Counted from the first letter of the stretch, positions 24,782 through 33,705 are shown. The stretch: DNA of 64,000 bases from an uncultured Collinsella sp. (GCA_959026725.1 CAUFMG010000011.1:1-64000); one strand, 5' to 3'. Notes: generated from the letters alone by a model not told the origin. Made by a program: numbers and translations.

Positions 24782-25279
24782 ATGCTACGCAACGTTCCCG
24801 TAAGCCGTAAGTCATTCATCGCAAGCGCAGTTGCGCTTTGCTCAATTGCCATTTCACCAAAGCAATCTAAGGCGCAACCTCTTGAAGTAGAGTTCCCTTC
24901 TGCCGAAGAGTACATTGAAGCTGTCAATGAGTCCGGCACAGGATGGACGACATACGCACTAGATGAAAACGGAGATGTCCAAATTATCGATCGATTCCAG
25001 ACCCTGTCTTTGGATGATTTAGCAGCTGCCACACGCGGCGCTAAAGAATGGATCGTCAAAATTGCCATTTTTATTGGAAAAGAACTCATCGGCTATGTAA
25101 CGGGGCTTGTAATCGACGGACTGATTAAGAAGATCATAAGCAAAACCGGAGGTTATTGGCCTGAGTATGCAGCAAAGCAACTCCTTGGACACCCCGTACC
25201 CGCAGGCAACGCGTACCGTCTACCTTGCAGCGTCTATCCCCCCAACTCCGGAGAATACATTCGTTGTATAAATAGTTAG
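24782..25279 (+). CDS. secreted peptide/protein, bacteriocin-like
   Basis: 165 residues. A signal peptide is clear: VSRKSFIASAVALCSIAIS with a Tat-like SRKSF and a probable cut after SKA (about residue 31). The mature part has a helical hydrophobic/cationic stretch at about 88-121 (WIVKIAIFIGKELIGYVTGLVIDGLIKK) and only two cysteines (149, 162) in the C-terminal tail, suited to a single disulfide. GGAGG sits five bases before ATG. Not recognised as a known family; a pore-forming secreted peptide is inference from the neighbours. Confidence 0.65.
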   Translation: MLRNVPVSRKSFIASAVALCSIAISPKQSKAQPLEVEFPSAEEYIEAVNESGTGWTTYALDENGDVQIIDRFQTLSLDDLAAATRGAKEWIVKIAIFIGKELIGYVTGLVIDGLIKKIISKTGGYWPEYAAKQLLGHPVPAGNAYRLPCSVYPPNSGEYIRCINS

Positions 25280-25288
25280 GATACGGCC

Positions 25289-25618
25289 ATGTTGCCAGTC
25301 ATCATTGCCCCCGTAATTGGTGTATGGGGCATCCAGTATTTCCTCAACAAGAAGTGGCTCTGGGGCATTGGGTGCATAGCGATAACATTAATATGCTATT
25401 TCCTTAGCCTCATTGTCAAAGCATGCTGGCCGAGTGCCATCTCTTTTGGAATTGCTCTTCTCAGCTCGGTCCAGCTATATGGAAGCAAAAAGGGTTTGTC
25501 CTTCTTTAGTGCCCTGATATCGGCTCCGCTACCTCTGCAAATCTACTGGGGAATTATGGCCGTCATCGTTCTCTTTATGCCTCAAATCCCCTTCAGCGAC
25601 GTTCCCGGCTTCTCCTAA
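25289..25618 (+). CDS. small polytopic membrane protein, immunity-like
   Basis: 109 residues with about four membrane helices (LPVIIAPVIGVWGIQYFL; LWGIGCIAITLICYFLSLIV; AISFGIALLSSVQLYG; IYWGIMAVIVLFMPQ) and short basic loops. No family recognised. It follows the secreted-protein gene by nine bases, which is the place and type of an immunity protein in bacteriocin loci, though an accessory role is equally possible. Confidence 0.65.
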   Translation: MLPVIIAPVIGVWGIQYFLNKKWLWGIGCIAITLICYFLSLIVKACWPSAISFGIALLSSVQLYGSKKGLSFFSALISAPLPLQIYWGIMAVIVLFMPQIPFSDVPGFS

Positions 25619-25681
25619 CGCGTCGCCGATTCAACCCCATACAATCCAGTTCACAAAAAGAGTCGGTCGAGCAAATGCTCT

Positions 25682-25717
25682 AAAAAAGAGCCGGTCGAGC
25701 AAACGCTCGACCGGCTC
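25682..25717 (-). terminator. Rho-independent terminator of the P-type ATPase gene
   Basis: GAGCCGGTCGAGC-(GTTT)-GCTCGACCGGCTC is a perfect hairpin; on the minus strand it runs into TTTTTTAG. A degenerate half copy (AGTCGGTCGAGCAAATGCTC) lies just before it at 25661-25680. It could stop the plus-strand cassette as well. Confidence 0.8.
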
Positions 25718-25777
25718 ACAAACTTTCCCTCAGCCCTTTATCATCCGCGCGGGAGAAAAGCCAGCAAGGATACCGTA

Positions 25778-25872
25778 GGGCCCACCCGCCGGGAGGGGTT
25801 TCCTAAGGGCACATCCCGCAGCCGCAAAGCGGCGAGGACGTGCCCGTGGAAACCCCGCAGGCGGGCGGGCCC
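25778..25872 (-). ncRNA. 95-nt structured 3' element (family A, copy 1)
   Basis: Starting 11 bases after the ATPase stop, a 95-base unit folds as one long hairpin with four helices. Outer helix GGGCCC-ACCCGCC with its complement, then GGGGTTTCC/GGAAACCCC, GGGCAC/GTGCCC and GCCGC-AAA-GCGGC. Internal loops (TAA/GT, ATCCCGCA/GAGGAC, GCA) are identical or near-identical to the copy at 35824-35918 while the helices differ with compensation. It is likely part of the ATPase mRNA 3' end. Confidence 0.7.
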
Positions 25873-25883
25873 GGACAGGAACG

Positions 25884-28565
25884 TTACTCTTTTTCGACCG
25901 CGCGCATGATCGCCTTGTAGATCTCCATCAACGGGATGATCAGGAAGGCCAGACCCAGCGCGGCAAGAACGCCCTTGAGCTCAAGCGTCACAGGGCCAAA
26001 GAACATCTCGGCAAGCGTCGGCTGCACGGTCACGATCACCGTCAGCACCAGTGCCAGCGCGGCAGAAGCCCACAGCCACTTGTTCTGCTTCTTCATGGTG
26101 AACAGCGACGCACGACGGCTGCGCATATTGAAGCAGTGGAATATCTCGACCATGTTGAGCGTGATGAACGCCATCATCACGCCTTCCTCGTCGGCATTGC
26201 CGGCGATCATATCGGCGATGTGGATGTAGCCCATGTCAAAGTACACGCCCACAAAGAAGCTCGCCAGCACCAGCACGGTGATGATCAGGCCCTGGACCAC
26301 GCAGTCCAGACCCATATTGCCGGCAAAGACGCCGTCCTTGGCGTTGCGCGGCTTGCGCTTCATGATGTCGCCCTCGGCATCCTCCATGCCCAGCGCGAGC
26401 GCGGGGAAGCAGTCGGTAACCAGGTTCACCCACAGCAGCTGCACCGGCTGAAAGATGGTAAAGCCGATGAGCGTGGCGATAAACACCGAGAAGACCTCGG
26501 CAAGGTTTGCCGAAAGCAGGAACTGGATGACCTTGCGGATGTTGTCGTAGATGCGACGGCCTTCTTCGCAGGCACCGATGATGGTGGCGAAGTTGTCATC
26601 GGCAAGCACCATGTCGGCGACGTTCTTGGTGACGTCGGTACCGGTGATGCCCATGCCAACGCCGATGTCGGCGCGCTTGATGGACGGGGCGTCGTTGACG
26701 CCATCGCCCGTCATGGCCACGATCTGGTCGCGCGACTTCCAAGCCTCGACGATGCGGGTCTTGTGCTCGGGCTGAACGCGGGCGTACACGCCGTAGTCCT
26801 CGATGTGCGCGTCGAGTTCCTCGTCGCTCATGCGGTCGAGGTCGGCGCCCGTGATGGCCTGGCTGCGATCGGTGACGATACCCAGCTGCTTGGCGATGGC
26901 CACGGCGGTGTCGATGTGGTCGCCCGTAATCATGACGGTGCGGATACCGGCATCGTGGGCCTCGCGGATGGCGTCGGCGACCTCGGGGCGGACCGGGTCA
27001 ATCATGCCGGACAGGCCGCAGAAGACCAGGTCGTGCTCGAGCGCAGCGGGGCTGCAGTCGGCCGGGACCTCGGTGTAGGTGCGGCTTGCCAGCGCCAGCA
27101 CGCGCAGGGCCTCGTCGGCCATGGCCTTGTTGGCGGCCACGAGCTCGGCGCGACGCTCCTCGGTCAGCGGAACGACCTTGTCGCCCTCGTAGATATGGGT
27201 GCACAGGCCGATCACCACGTCGGGCGCGCCCTTGGTGTACTGCTCATACTCGCCGTCCAGGGTCTCGACGACCACGGACATCATCTTGCGGCCCGAGTCA
27301 AACGGGGCCTCGCCCACGCGCGGATGCTCGGCAGTCAGGCCAGTGAGCCCCGCCTTGCCGGCATCGTTGACGAGCGCACACTCGGTCGGCTCACCCACGG
27401 CCTCGCCCAGCTCCTCGTCCCACTGGGCGTCGGAGCACAGAGCCATGCCGGCCAGGAACTTCTCCTTAGGCGCAGCGAGCTCGTGCTTGACGACGGTCAT
27501 CTTGTTCTGGGTGAGGGTACCGGTCTTGTCGGAGCAGATGGTCTGCGTGCAGCCAAGGGTCTCGACGGCAGAGAGCTTGCGGATAATCGCCTGACGCTTG
27601 GCCATCTTGGTCACGCCGAGCGACAGCACGATGGTCACGACGGCAACCAGGCCCTCGGGGATGGCGGCGACGGCAAGCGAGACAGCGACCATAAAGGTGT
27701 CGAGCAGCGCGGTCGGATCGGTGAGAACGTTGCCCACGCCGTGGCGGATGATGTCGACGCCAAAGATGACGACGCAGATGACGATAACCATGATGGTGAG
27801 GATGCGGCTGAGCTCGGCGAGCTTCACCTGCAACGGCGTGAGCTCTTCCTTGGCCTCGGCCAGGGCACCGGCGATCTTACCCATCTCGGTATCCATGCCG
27901 GTGCCGACCACGACGGCGCGGCCACGGCCGTACACAACGGTGGAACCCATGTAGCACATGTTCTTGCGGTCGCCGAGCGGCACGTCGTCGGTGCCGGCGG
28001 CGAGCTCAATGACGTTGGCATGCTTCTCGACGGGCACGGACTCGCCGGTAAGGGCGGCCTCCTCGATCTTCATCGTGGCGCTCTCGAGCACACGGCAGTC
28101 GGCCGGGACGGAGTCGCCCGCCTCGAGCATGATCACATCGCCGGGCACGAGCTCGGCGCTCGGCAGGTGTACGAGCTTGCCGTCGCGCAGCACCTTGGAC
28201 TGCGCCGCGCTCATTTCCTGCAGGGCCTCGAGGGCCTCCTCGCTCTTGGCTTCCTGGACCACGCCCAGCACCGAGTTGACGATAACGACGAACATGATAA
28301 TGGCGACGTCGGCAAAATCGGGCTCGCCCTTGACCATGCCCGTAAGTGCGCTGATAACGGCGGCAACGATCAGCATGATGACCATGGGGTCGGCCATCTG
28401 CTCAAAGAAGCGCTTCCACAGCGGCGTCTTCTCGGCTTCCTCAAGCTTGTTAGGGCCTGTCTTGGCGAGGCGCGACGACGCCTCGTCGTTGCTCAGGCCG
28501 AGGTTCTCATCGACACCCTGGTCGCTGAGTACCTCCGCCGCGGCGGACAGGTATTCCTTTTGCAT
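25884..28565 (-). CDS. cation-translocating P-type ATPase (Ca2+ type)
   Basis: 893-residue P2-type ATPase. The N-terminal cation ATPase domain, TGES actuator loop (ALTGESVPVEKH), phosphorylation site CSDKTGTLTQNKMT, nucleotide-binding region KGAPD and the hinge MTGDGVNDAPSIKRADIG are all intact. Ten membrane helices expected; PEGL (AIPEGLVAVVTIVLS) in M4 and a C-terminal cation ATPase domain fit calcium export. In the plasma membrane. Its transcript ends in a 95-nt structured element and a terminator. Confidence 0.93.
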   Translation of the reverse strand: MQKEYLSAAAEVLSDQGVDENLGLSNDEASSRLAKTGPNKLEEAEKTPLWKRFFEQMADPMVIMLIVAAVISALTGMVKGEPDFADVAIIMFVVIVNSVLGVVQEAKSEEALEALQEMSAAQSKVLRDGKLVHLPSAELVPGDVIMLEAGDSVPADCRVLESATMKIEEAALTGESVPVEKHANVIELAAGTDDVPLGDRKNMCYMGSTVVYGRGRAVVVGTGMDTEMGKIAGALAEAKEELTPLQVKLAELSRILTIMVIVICVVIFGVDIIRHGVGNVLTDPTALLDTFMVAVSLAVAAIPEGLVAVVTIVLSLGVTKMAKRQAIIRKLSAVETLGCTQTICSDKTGTLTQNKMTVVKHELAAPKEKFLAGMALCSDAQWDEELGEAVGEPTECALVNDAGKAGLTGLTAEHPRVGEAPFDSGRKMMSVVVETLDGEYEQYTKGAPDVVIGLCTHIYEGDKVVPLTEERRAELVAANKAMADEALRVLALASRTYTEVPADCSPAALEHDLVFCGLSGMIDPVRPEVADAIREAHDAGIRTVMITGDHIDTAVAIAKQLGIVTDRSQAITGADLDRMSDEELDAHIEDYGVYARVQPEHKTRIVEAWKSRDQIVAMTGDGVNDAPSIKRADIGVGMGITGTDVTKNVADMVLADDNFATIIGACEEGRRIYDNIRKVIQFLLSANLAEVFSVFIATLIGFTIFQPVQLLWVNLVTDCFPALALGMEDAEGDIMKRKPRNAKDGVFAGNMGLDCVVQGLIITVLVLASFFVGVYFDMGYIHIADMIAGNADEEGVMMAFITLNMVEIFHCFNMRSRRASLFTMKKQNKWLWASAALALVLTVIVTVQPTLAEMFFGPVTLELKGVLAALGLAFLIIPLMEIYKAIMRAVEKE

Positions 28566-28912
28566 ATAGAGTCCCCTCCTGGGATTCGGGCCACTCAGCA
28601 GATTGATGCCCGATCATAATTCCCAGGAGAAGGGCAAGGGCTCATCAAGGCTGCCGTGCTGAGCGGCAGTTGATAGTGGAGCTATGGTACCCCAAAGCGG
28701 CGCGTCTAGCCAAAACATTCCAATTGGAAACACGGCTCGAGTGCAACGGTGCAGACCGTGTGATGCTCAATGTTGGTAAAACGTTTTTTCTTCGGCGCAT
28801 CGTCAAACTGAAATATCGCCCAGATAGCAGCGGTCAGAACGGTTGGTAAAGATTTTTCATATACCGTTTTTACCGCAAAAAAAGAACTTCTAATTCGGCA
28901 TACGGTCGATTT
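28566..28912. other. intergenic, little recognisable
   Basis: The region between the ATPase start and the pyk promoter is AT-rich in its second half (ATGTTGGTAAAACG, ACGGTTGGTAAAGA). The two GTTGGTAAA copies at about 28772 and 28839 are the only repetition I see. No gene or hairpin is supported. Confidence 0.4.
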
Positions 28913-28944
28913 TTGAGGGTATTCGGTCGTCATTTCGTTATAAT
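28913..28944 (+). promoter_or_regulatory. pyk promoter
   Basis: TATAAT at 28939-28944 is a perfect -10. A -35 like TTGAGG at 28913-28918 is spaced 20 bases, longer than ideal. The predicted start leaves a ~55-base leader before the pyk ATG. Confidence 0.55.
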
Positions 28945-29007
28945 CATCTCAGTTTTATTTCTTATGGTTTATCTATCAGCGCAAGACGATGTCAGATGGA
29001 GGTCTGA

Positions 29008-30468
29008 ATGTACAAGCGCACCAAGATTGTATGCACCATGGGTCCCGCCTGCGATAGCGACGAGACCATCCGCGAGATGATCAAGGCGGGCATGAACGTC
29101 GCCCGTTTTAACTTCTCGCACGGATCCTACGACGAGCACCACGGTCGCATCGAGCGCGTCCGTCGTATTTCCAAGGAGCTCGGTATGCCCGTCGGCATCC
29201 TGCTCGACACCAAGGGCCCCGAGGTCCGCACCGGCCTTCTGGTCGACGGCAAGAAGGTTGCCGTCAAGACCGGCGACAAGATCGTCGTTACTGCTCAGCC
29301 CACGACCGAGGATTTCCACGGCACCGCTGAGCACATCTCCCTCGACTACCTGGCTCTGCCCTCCGAGGTCGAGAAGGGCTCCCTCATCCTGATCGATGAC
29401 GGCCTGGTTGCCCTTGAGGTCGAGTCCGTCAGCGGCCAGGACATGACCTGCGTCGTCAAGAATGACGGCCTGATCGGCGAGCGCAAGGGCGTCAACATGC
29501 CCAACGTCAACATCTCGCTGCCCGCCATCACCGAGCGCGATCGTCAGGACATCCTCTTTGGCCTGACCGAGAACATCGACTACATCGCCGCTTCCTTCAT
29601 CCGTGACGGCGAGTCCGTCCGCGGCATCCGCGAGCTTTGCCGCGAGAACGGCGGCGAGCACGTGACGATCTTCCCGAAGATCGAGTGCGCCCTGGGCGTC
29701 GAGAACTTCGACGAGATCCTCGAGGCTTCCGACGGCATCATGGTCGCCCGTGGCGACCTGGGCATCGAGATCAAGCCCGAGTTCGTTCCGCACATCCAGA
29801 AGGAGATCATCGCCAAGTGCAACGCGGCCTACAAGCCCGTTATCACCGCTACGCAGATGCTCGACTCCATGCAGCAGAACCCGCGCCCGACGCGCGCCGA
29901 GGTTGCCGACGTTGCTAACGCCATCTACGACGGCACCGACGCCGTTATGCTCTCTGGCGAGTCCGCTGCCGGTAAGTACCCGGTCGAGGCCGTTAAGATG
30001 CAGGCCAGCATTGCTCTCGAGACCGAGAAGTATCTCCCGGCCCACGCTCCGCTCGAGGTTCCGGCCGACGCTCACGGCACCCGCGTCGTCAACAACGTTG
30101 TGGGTATGTCCGCTGTGAACATGGCCACCACCGTTGGCGCCAAGTGCATCACCGTGCCGACGACCACCGGTCGTACCGCCCGCCTGATCTCGCACTTCCG
30201 TCCCAACATGCCGATCTGCGCGTTCTCCCGCCACGAGTGGGCCGTCCAGCAGATGATCATGTACTGGGGCGTTATCCCGCACCAAGCCGAGATTACTCAG
30301 GGCACCGTCAACGGCACGATCGTCAAGGCGATCGAGACCGCTAAGGAGCTCGGCTACGTCGAGGCCGGCGATCTGACCGTCGCTACCGCCGGCGATCCCC
30401 GCATGAGCGTCCAGCTCGAGGATAAGGTCTCCTCGACCAACGTCGCTTACGTCGCTCAGGTGCGCTAA
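29008..30468 (+). CDS. pyk: pyruvate kinase
   Basis: Glycolytic enzyme transferring phosphate from PEP to ADP. The 486-residue protein begins RTKIVCTMGPACDSDETI and contains ARFNFSHGSYDEH, the catalytic-Lys segment VTIFPKIECALGVENFDEI, the MVARGDLGIEI motif and DGTDAVMLSGESAAGKYPVEA. The C-terminal domain (AKCITVPTTTGRTARLISHFRP) is present, with no extra PEP-utiliser domain. GGAGG precedes the ATG, and a strong terminator follows. Confidence 0.97.
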   Translation: MYKRTKIVCTMGPACDSDETIREMIKAGMNVARFNFSHGSYDEHHGRIERVRRISKELGMPVGILLDTKGPEVRTGLLVDGKKVAVKTGDKIVVTAQPTTEDFHGTAEHISLDYLALPSEVEKGSLILIDDGLVALEVESVSGQDMTCVVKNDGLIGERKGVNMPNVNISLPAITERDRQDILFGLTENIDYIAASFIRDGESVRGIRELCRENGGEHVTIFPKIECALGVENFDEILEASDGIMVARGDLGIEIKPEFVPHIQKEIIAKCNAAYKPVITATQMLDSMQQNPRPTRAEVADVANAIYDGTDAVMLSGESAAGKYPVEAVKMQASIALETEKYLPAHAPLEVPADAHGTRVVNNVVGMSAVNMATTVGAKCITVPTTTGRTARLISHFRPNMPICAFSRHEWAVQQMIMYWGVIPHQAEITQGTVNGTIVKAIETAKELGYVEAGDLTVATAGDPRMSVQLEDKVSSTNVAYVAQVR

Positions 30469-30496
30469 ATCGTACTTGCAAGCAAATTTGCATTGC

Positions 30497-30533
30497 AAAG
30501 GGCCCGGAAGGCATTGCCTTTCGGGCCCTTTTT
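30497..30533 (+). terminator. Rho-independent terminator of pyk
   Basis: AAAGGGCCCGGAAGGC-ATT-GCCTTTCGGGCCC followed by TTTTT. 29 bases after the pyk stop. Confidence 0.9.
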
Positions 30534-30715
30534 CTGTGCACCGATGCCTACCGCACGACATGGCACGCACCCATTTCATTACCAAAAGCGCGAAATCCGC
30601 CCTCCGAGGCCCAAAAAATAAAGCCCCAAGCGCTAAAAGTGTTCGCCCGGTGGCAAACCCACACCTCACACAGGGCTGATAAATCGTTTTAGCAAGAACC
30701 AAATCGACCTGGTTT

Positions 30716-30839
30716 TCGGAAGTATGCGGCAAATTCTGGAACCTCCGAGCACACCCTGTTTTTTCGCAACAAAATGCCTGATAAACTAGCCTCAAAAGCC
30801 AGGTCCGCTCATAGGGTTCAGATTTTGCCGCATACTTCC
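30716..30839. repeat. inverted repeat, 17-bp arms
   Basis: CGGAAGTATGCGGCAAA at 30716-30732 is repeated in perfect inversion at 30823-30839. Between the arms, the sequence is AT-rich with no stem. It ends 56 bases before the following gene. It could be a non-autonomous mobile element or operator. The remaining gap 30534-30715 shows nothing. Confidence 0.6.
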
Positions 30840-30894
30840 GGATTGACGCTGGCATCACTCGCTTCAAAGAGATGATTTCGGCCAGGAGGGCATT

Positions 30895-31968
30895 ATGGAC
30901 CTGACGCTTTGTGGGCAATCCGCCTTTAACTACTACCGCATCTCGCCGCAGGTATTAGGCCTTTACCCCGCCATTAGCCTTGGCAATATGGATCGCAGAT
31001 GTTGTGGCCTCGGAAGTCATGCAGTTGTAAAAGACCTGCTTCACGCACCACTTCACAGGCTTGTATTCACTCGGGCACAATCCGGGTCGCGAAGCCTGTT
31101 TAAATCGCACCTCCTGACCCAAGAACCACCTCCGGGGTCGTTTAGGCAGACTGAACATGGGTTTGATGTCACGTCACCGGAGTTCACGCTGCTCAGCCTT
31201 GCCACGCAGGTCTCACGCAACCAGTTACTCATGGCGTGCTACGAGATGTGCGGCTCCTTTGCAGTGTTTAAGCCCTGCGAGCGAACGCAACAACAACTCG
31301 ATGAAGCTATTTCGCTTAAGTTCATTCCACCCAACTGCGGCTGGGAGCGAGTTAACGACACCAAGGGCAATGACACCAACTTGTGGAAGCGCACGCCGCT
31401 TCTTACCGCAACGGATATCGCCGCGTTCGCCAAGCAAGCCGCAGGCCTGCGCGGCGTCAAACAACTGCGCTGGGCGGCCGAGCACATGACGGGGCAGGCC
31501 GCCTCGCCCTTCGAAGTACAGACCTCCATGCTTATCTCGCTCCCCCGCGACGAGGGCGGCCAGGGCATCGAGATCGCCAACAACGCGCGCATCCCGCTCA
31601 GTGAAGCCGCACGTTCGCTGTATGACAAAACCTGCTGCTACGCCGATATCCTCATCGAAAGCGCCACCGACAGCATGGGCGTCATTCTGGAATGCCAAGG
31701 CCGCTCTGCCCACGACAGCGATGCCGCGAGCCTCTCCGATGCCGAGCGCGCCACCGCACTCACAAGCATGGGCTACGACGTCATCCAAATTACCTATGAC
31801 CAGATCAAGGAGAAGAAGAGCTTCGACCACATAGCCGAGCTCATCCATAAAAAGGCCGGGCTTCCCCACATCCCAAAGACCAAACAGGAACGCATTGCCG
31901 AAGATACCTTACGGCAAGAGCTACTTGTCGATTGGGTTGAGCTATTCACTGCCGGGCCGGCCAGCTAG
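30895..31968 (+). CDS. hypothetical protein with Vsr/DUF559-like C-terminus
   Basis: 357 residues, no signal peptide. The N-terminal part (MDLTLCGQSAFNYYRISP ... FKPCERTQQQLDEA) is unknown to me; I note a resemblance in layout to AbiEi-type proteins. The C-terminal part (ADILIESATDSMGVILECQGRSAHD ... AERATALTSMGYDVIQITYDQI) follows the strand-strand-helix-strand order of Vsr/DUF559 PD-(D/E)xK-like proteins, though with ECQ where such enzymes have a D/E-x-D/K. AGGAGG lies six bases before the ATG. An inverted repeat stands upstream; the 3' end overlaps the convergent phospholipase-type gene by four bases. Confidence 0.6.
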   Translation: MDLTLCGQSAFNYYRISPQVLGLYPAISLGNMDRRCCGLGSHAVVKDLLHAPLHRLVFTRAQSGSRSLFKSHLLTQEPPPGSFRQTEHGFDVTSPEFTLLSLATQVSRNQLLMACYEMCGSFAVFKPCERTQQQLDEAISLKFIPPNCGWERVNDTKGNDTNLWKRTPLLTATDIAAFAKQAAGLRGVKQLRWAAEHMTGQAASPFEVQTSMLISLPRDEGGQGIEIANNARIPLSEAARSLYDKTCCYADILIESATDSMGVILECQGRSAHDSDAASLSDAERATALTSMGYDVIQITYDQIKEKKSFDHIAELIHKKAGLPHIPKTKQERIAEDTLRQELLVDWVELFTAGPAS

Positions 31969-32813
31969 CAGCTAGCAATCAGGGGCAGCGCAGGCACATC
32001 GGGCGATTCGACACGGGCGGCAAAACCCGCCTCGGTCAGCTCGATGACCTCGGTAAACGTCGCATCGAAAAACTCCTCGGTTAGCAGGCGATACGGCGGA
32101 TGATCGGGCTCACCGGGGTTTTCGCGCACGATCTCGTGCATAACGCCAATGGTCTTGAGCACATATTCTTTATGGATGGGATACTGCCCAAAACGTGCCG
32201 CAGCGGTATACAGGCGATCGGTCGCACGCGGGATGGAAACAATGCCGAGCGTCTTGCCAAACCAGTCAAAGTCGCCTTGCTTTTTAATGCGGAACTCCTC
32301 GCACGGCTTGCCGCCGTGCGCCTCCAGGTACTGATTCACGCGCGTATTCCATACGGTATCGGCCACCAGATGCGACCAGACACCCAGTGTCAAATCGAGC
32401 AACGACTGCGCCACGTCATCGGGCGCGAGCGAAAGCTCGCTAGCACCGGGACCGGCAACCGGCTCGGCATCCTTGTAGCGTTGGGGATAATGTACCCGAT
32501 TGAGTCGCTCGCGCTCCTCGACAATCGAGGTCGCGGCAGCCGGCGTACCAACAGGCGCCCCTTTGAGCAGCGGTGCCACATAGGTATCCCAGAACTCATG
32601 CTCACGAGGCTTAGGGATAGGCTCGGGCTTTGCAAAGTGCGTAATGCGGTACGGGATGGGATCGGCGATGCCAGGGACCATATAGCCCACGAAGATATCC
32701 GGAACCACGCAGCCAAACAAAAAGGCATTGCGGTCGCGCACGCTATTGGCAAGCGCACCGGTGCGCTCCAGCAAACGCTCCGTCTGAGCGATATGAATGT
32801 TCCAGCTTGGCAT
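31965..32813 (-). CDS. zinc-dependent phospholipase C family protein
   Basis: 282 residues. The N-terminus MPSWNIHIAQTERLLERTG and FLFGCVVPDIFVGYMV match the conserved start of zinc-dependent phospholipase C (S1/P1-fold) proteins, in which Trp and several His/Asp bind zinc; SHLVADTVWNTRV supplies a further His-x3-Asp. No signal peptide is visible, so it may not be an exoenzyme. I start at MPSW because GGGGGTGG precedes it; an ATG 12 bases further upstream is weaker. Confidence 0.78.
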   Translation of the reverse strand: MPSWNIHIAQTERLLERTGALANSVRDRNAFLFGCVVPDIFVGYMVPGIADPIPYRITHFAKPEPIPKPREHEFWDTYVAPLLKGAPVGTPAAATSIVEERERLNRVHYPQRYKDAEPVAGPGASELSLAPDDVAQSLLDLTLGVWSHLVADTVWNTRVNQYLEAHGGKPCEEFRIKKQGDFDWFGKTLGIVSIPRATDRLYTAAARFGQYPIHKEYVLKTIGVMHEIVRENPGEPDHPPYRLLTEEFFDATFTEVIELTEAGFAARVESPDVPALPLIASC

Positions 32814-32893
32814 AGCCACCCCCATAAAAAACCTGGATAACTATACCATCACGGCAAAGCCGCGCGGGCGGCTACGCACGCTCTACGCAGCAA

Positions 32894-33688
32894 CTAGTCC
32901 GTAGCACCGCTTTCGGTTCCATACGACGGCGAAGGCGCCTCGATCACATGGTGATATCGATCGATATAGATTGCACGGGCACCCAGGCGTCGCACCAAAT
33001 CCTGGTGATGTGTGCTCATCAAGACCGTCTTACCGGCAGCAACATAGGCCAGCAAGAAGTTGACCACGATGTCGCACGAGTCCTCGTCGAGCCCGTTGGT
33101 GGGCTCGTCGAGCACTAGGATGTCCGGATTCATAGAAACGATGGCGGCCAGCGCCACACGCTTCTTCTGCCCGCCCGAAAGCTGATAGGGCGAAGCATCG
33201 ACGAGGTCGGCAACCTGGAACAGCTCCATCGCGTCACGCACGCGGCGCTCGAGCTCGTCTGCCGGCAAGCCCATCTGAGCCGGGCCAAAGGCGACTTCCT
33301 CGCCCACGGTCGCACAGAACAGCTGGGCGTCAGCGTTTTGGAACACAAAGCCCACGCGCTGATGGAAGCGCTGCGACCGCACGGGATCGGCGAGGTAAGC
33401 CGCATCGACCATTTCGCCATCGAACAGATACGTACCCGTGCTGGGCACCTCAAGTCCGTTGATAAGCCGCATGATCGTCGTCTTGCCGCAGCCGTTGGGA
33501 CCGAGCAGGGCAACGAGCTCGCCGCGATTAACCTGCAGTGACACGCCATCGACCACCATATGCCCTGCATAGGAAAACACCACATCGCGCAGCTCAATGA
33601 GCGGTGCTGCACCGGCACCGCGCGCGTCCCTAACACCCGCAGGGCTATTTATCTCGATTGCCAAAACGTTGCCTTTCCCTATCCGCAT
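32894..33688 (-). CDS. nikO: ECF transporter ATPase (NikO/CbiO)
   Basis: Energy-coupling ABC ATPase. Walker A ALLGPNGCGKTTIMRL, Q-loop FQNADAQLF, signature QLSGGQKKRVALA, Walker B DILVLDEPTNG and H-loop STHHQDLV. About 264 residues from the chosen ATG, which lies 18 bases after the preceding stop; a TTG start 9 codons later also has a plausible site. Third gene of the operon with NikQ and NikMN. Confidence 0.9.
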   Translation of the reverse strand: MRIGKGNVLAIEINSPAGVRDARGAGAAPLIELRDVVFSYAGHMVVDGVSLQVNRGELVALLGPNGCGKTTIMRLINGLEVPSTGTYLFDGEMVDAAYLADPVRSQRFHQRVGFVFQNADAQLFCATVGEEVAFGPAQMGLPADELERRVRDAMELFQVADLVDASPYQLSGGQKKRVALAAIVSMNPDILVLDEPTNGLDEDSCDIVVNFLLAYVAAGKTVLMSTHHQDLVRRLGARAIYIDRYHHVIEAPSPSYGTESGATD

Positions 33689-33705
33689 CGGCCGCAGCGA
33701 CCGTG

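Noticed and set aside
26136..28619. 827-codon plus-strand frame opposite the P-type ATPase gene
   Set aside because: Antisense shadow of a clear ATPase; no domain and a similar reverse-frame composition.
28969..30918. 649-codon minus-strand frame opposite pyk
   Set aside because: Shadow of pyruvate kinase; crosses the pyk terminator and promoter regions.
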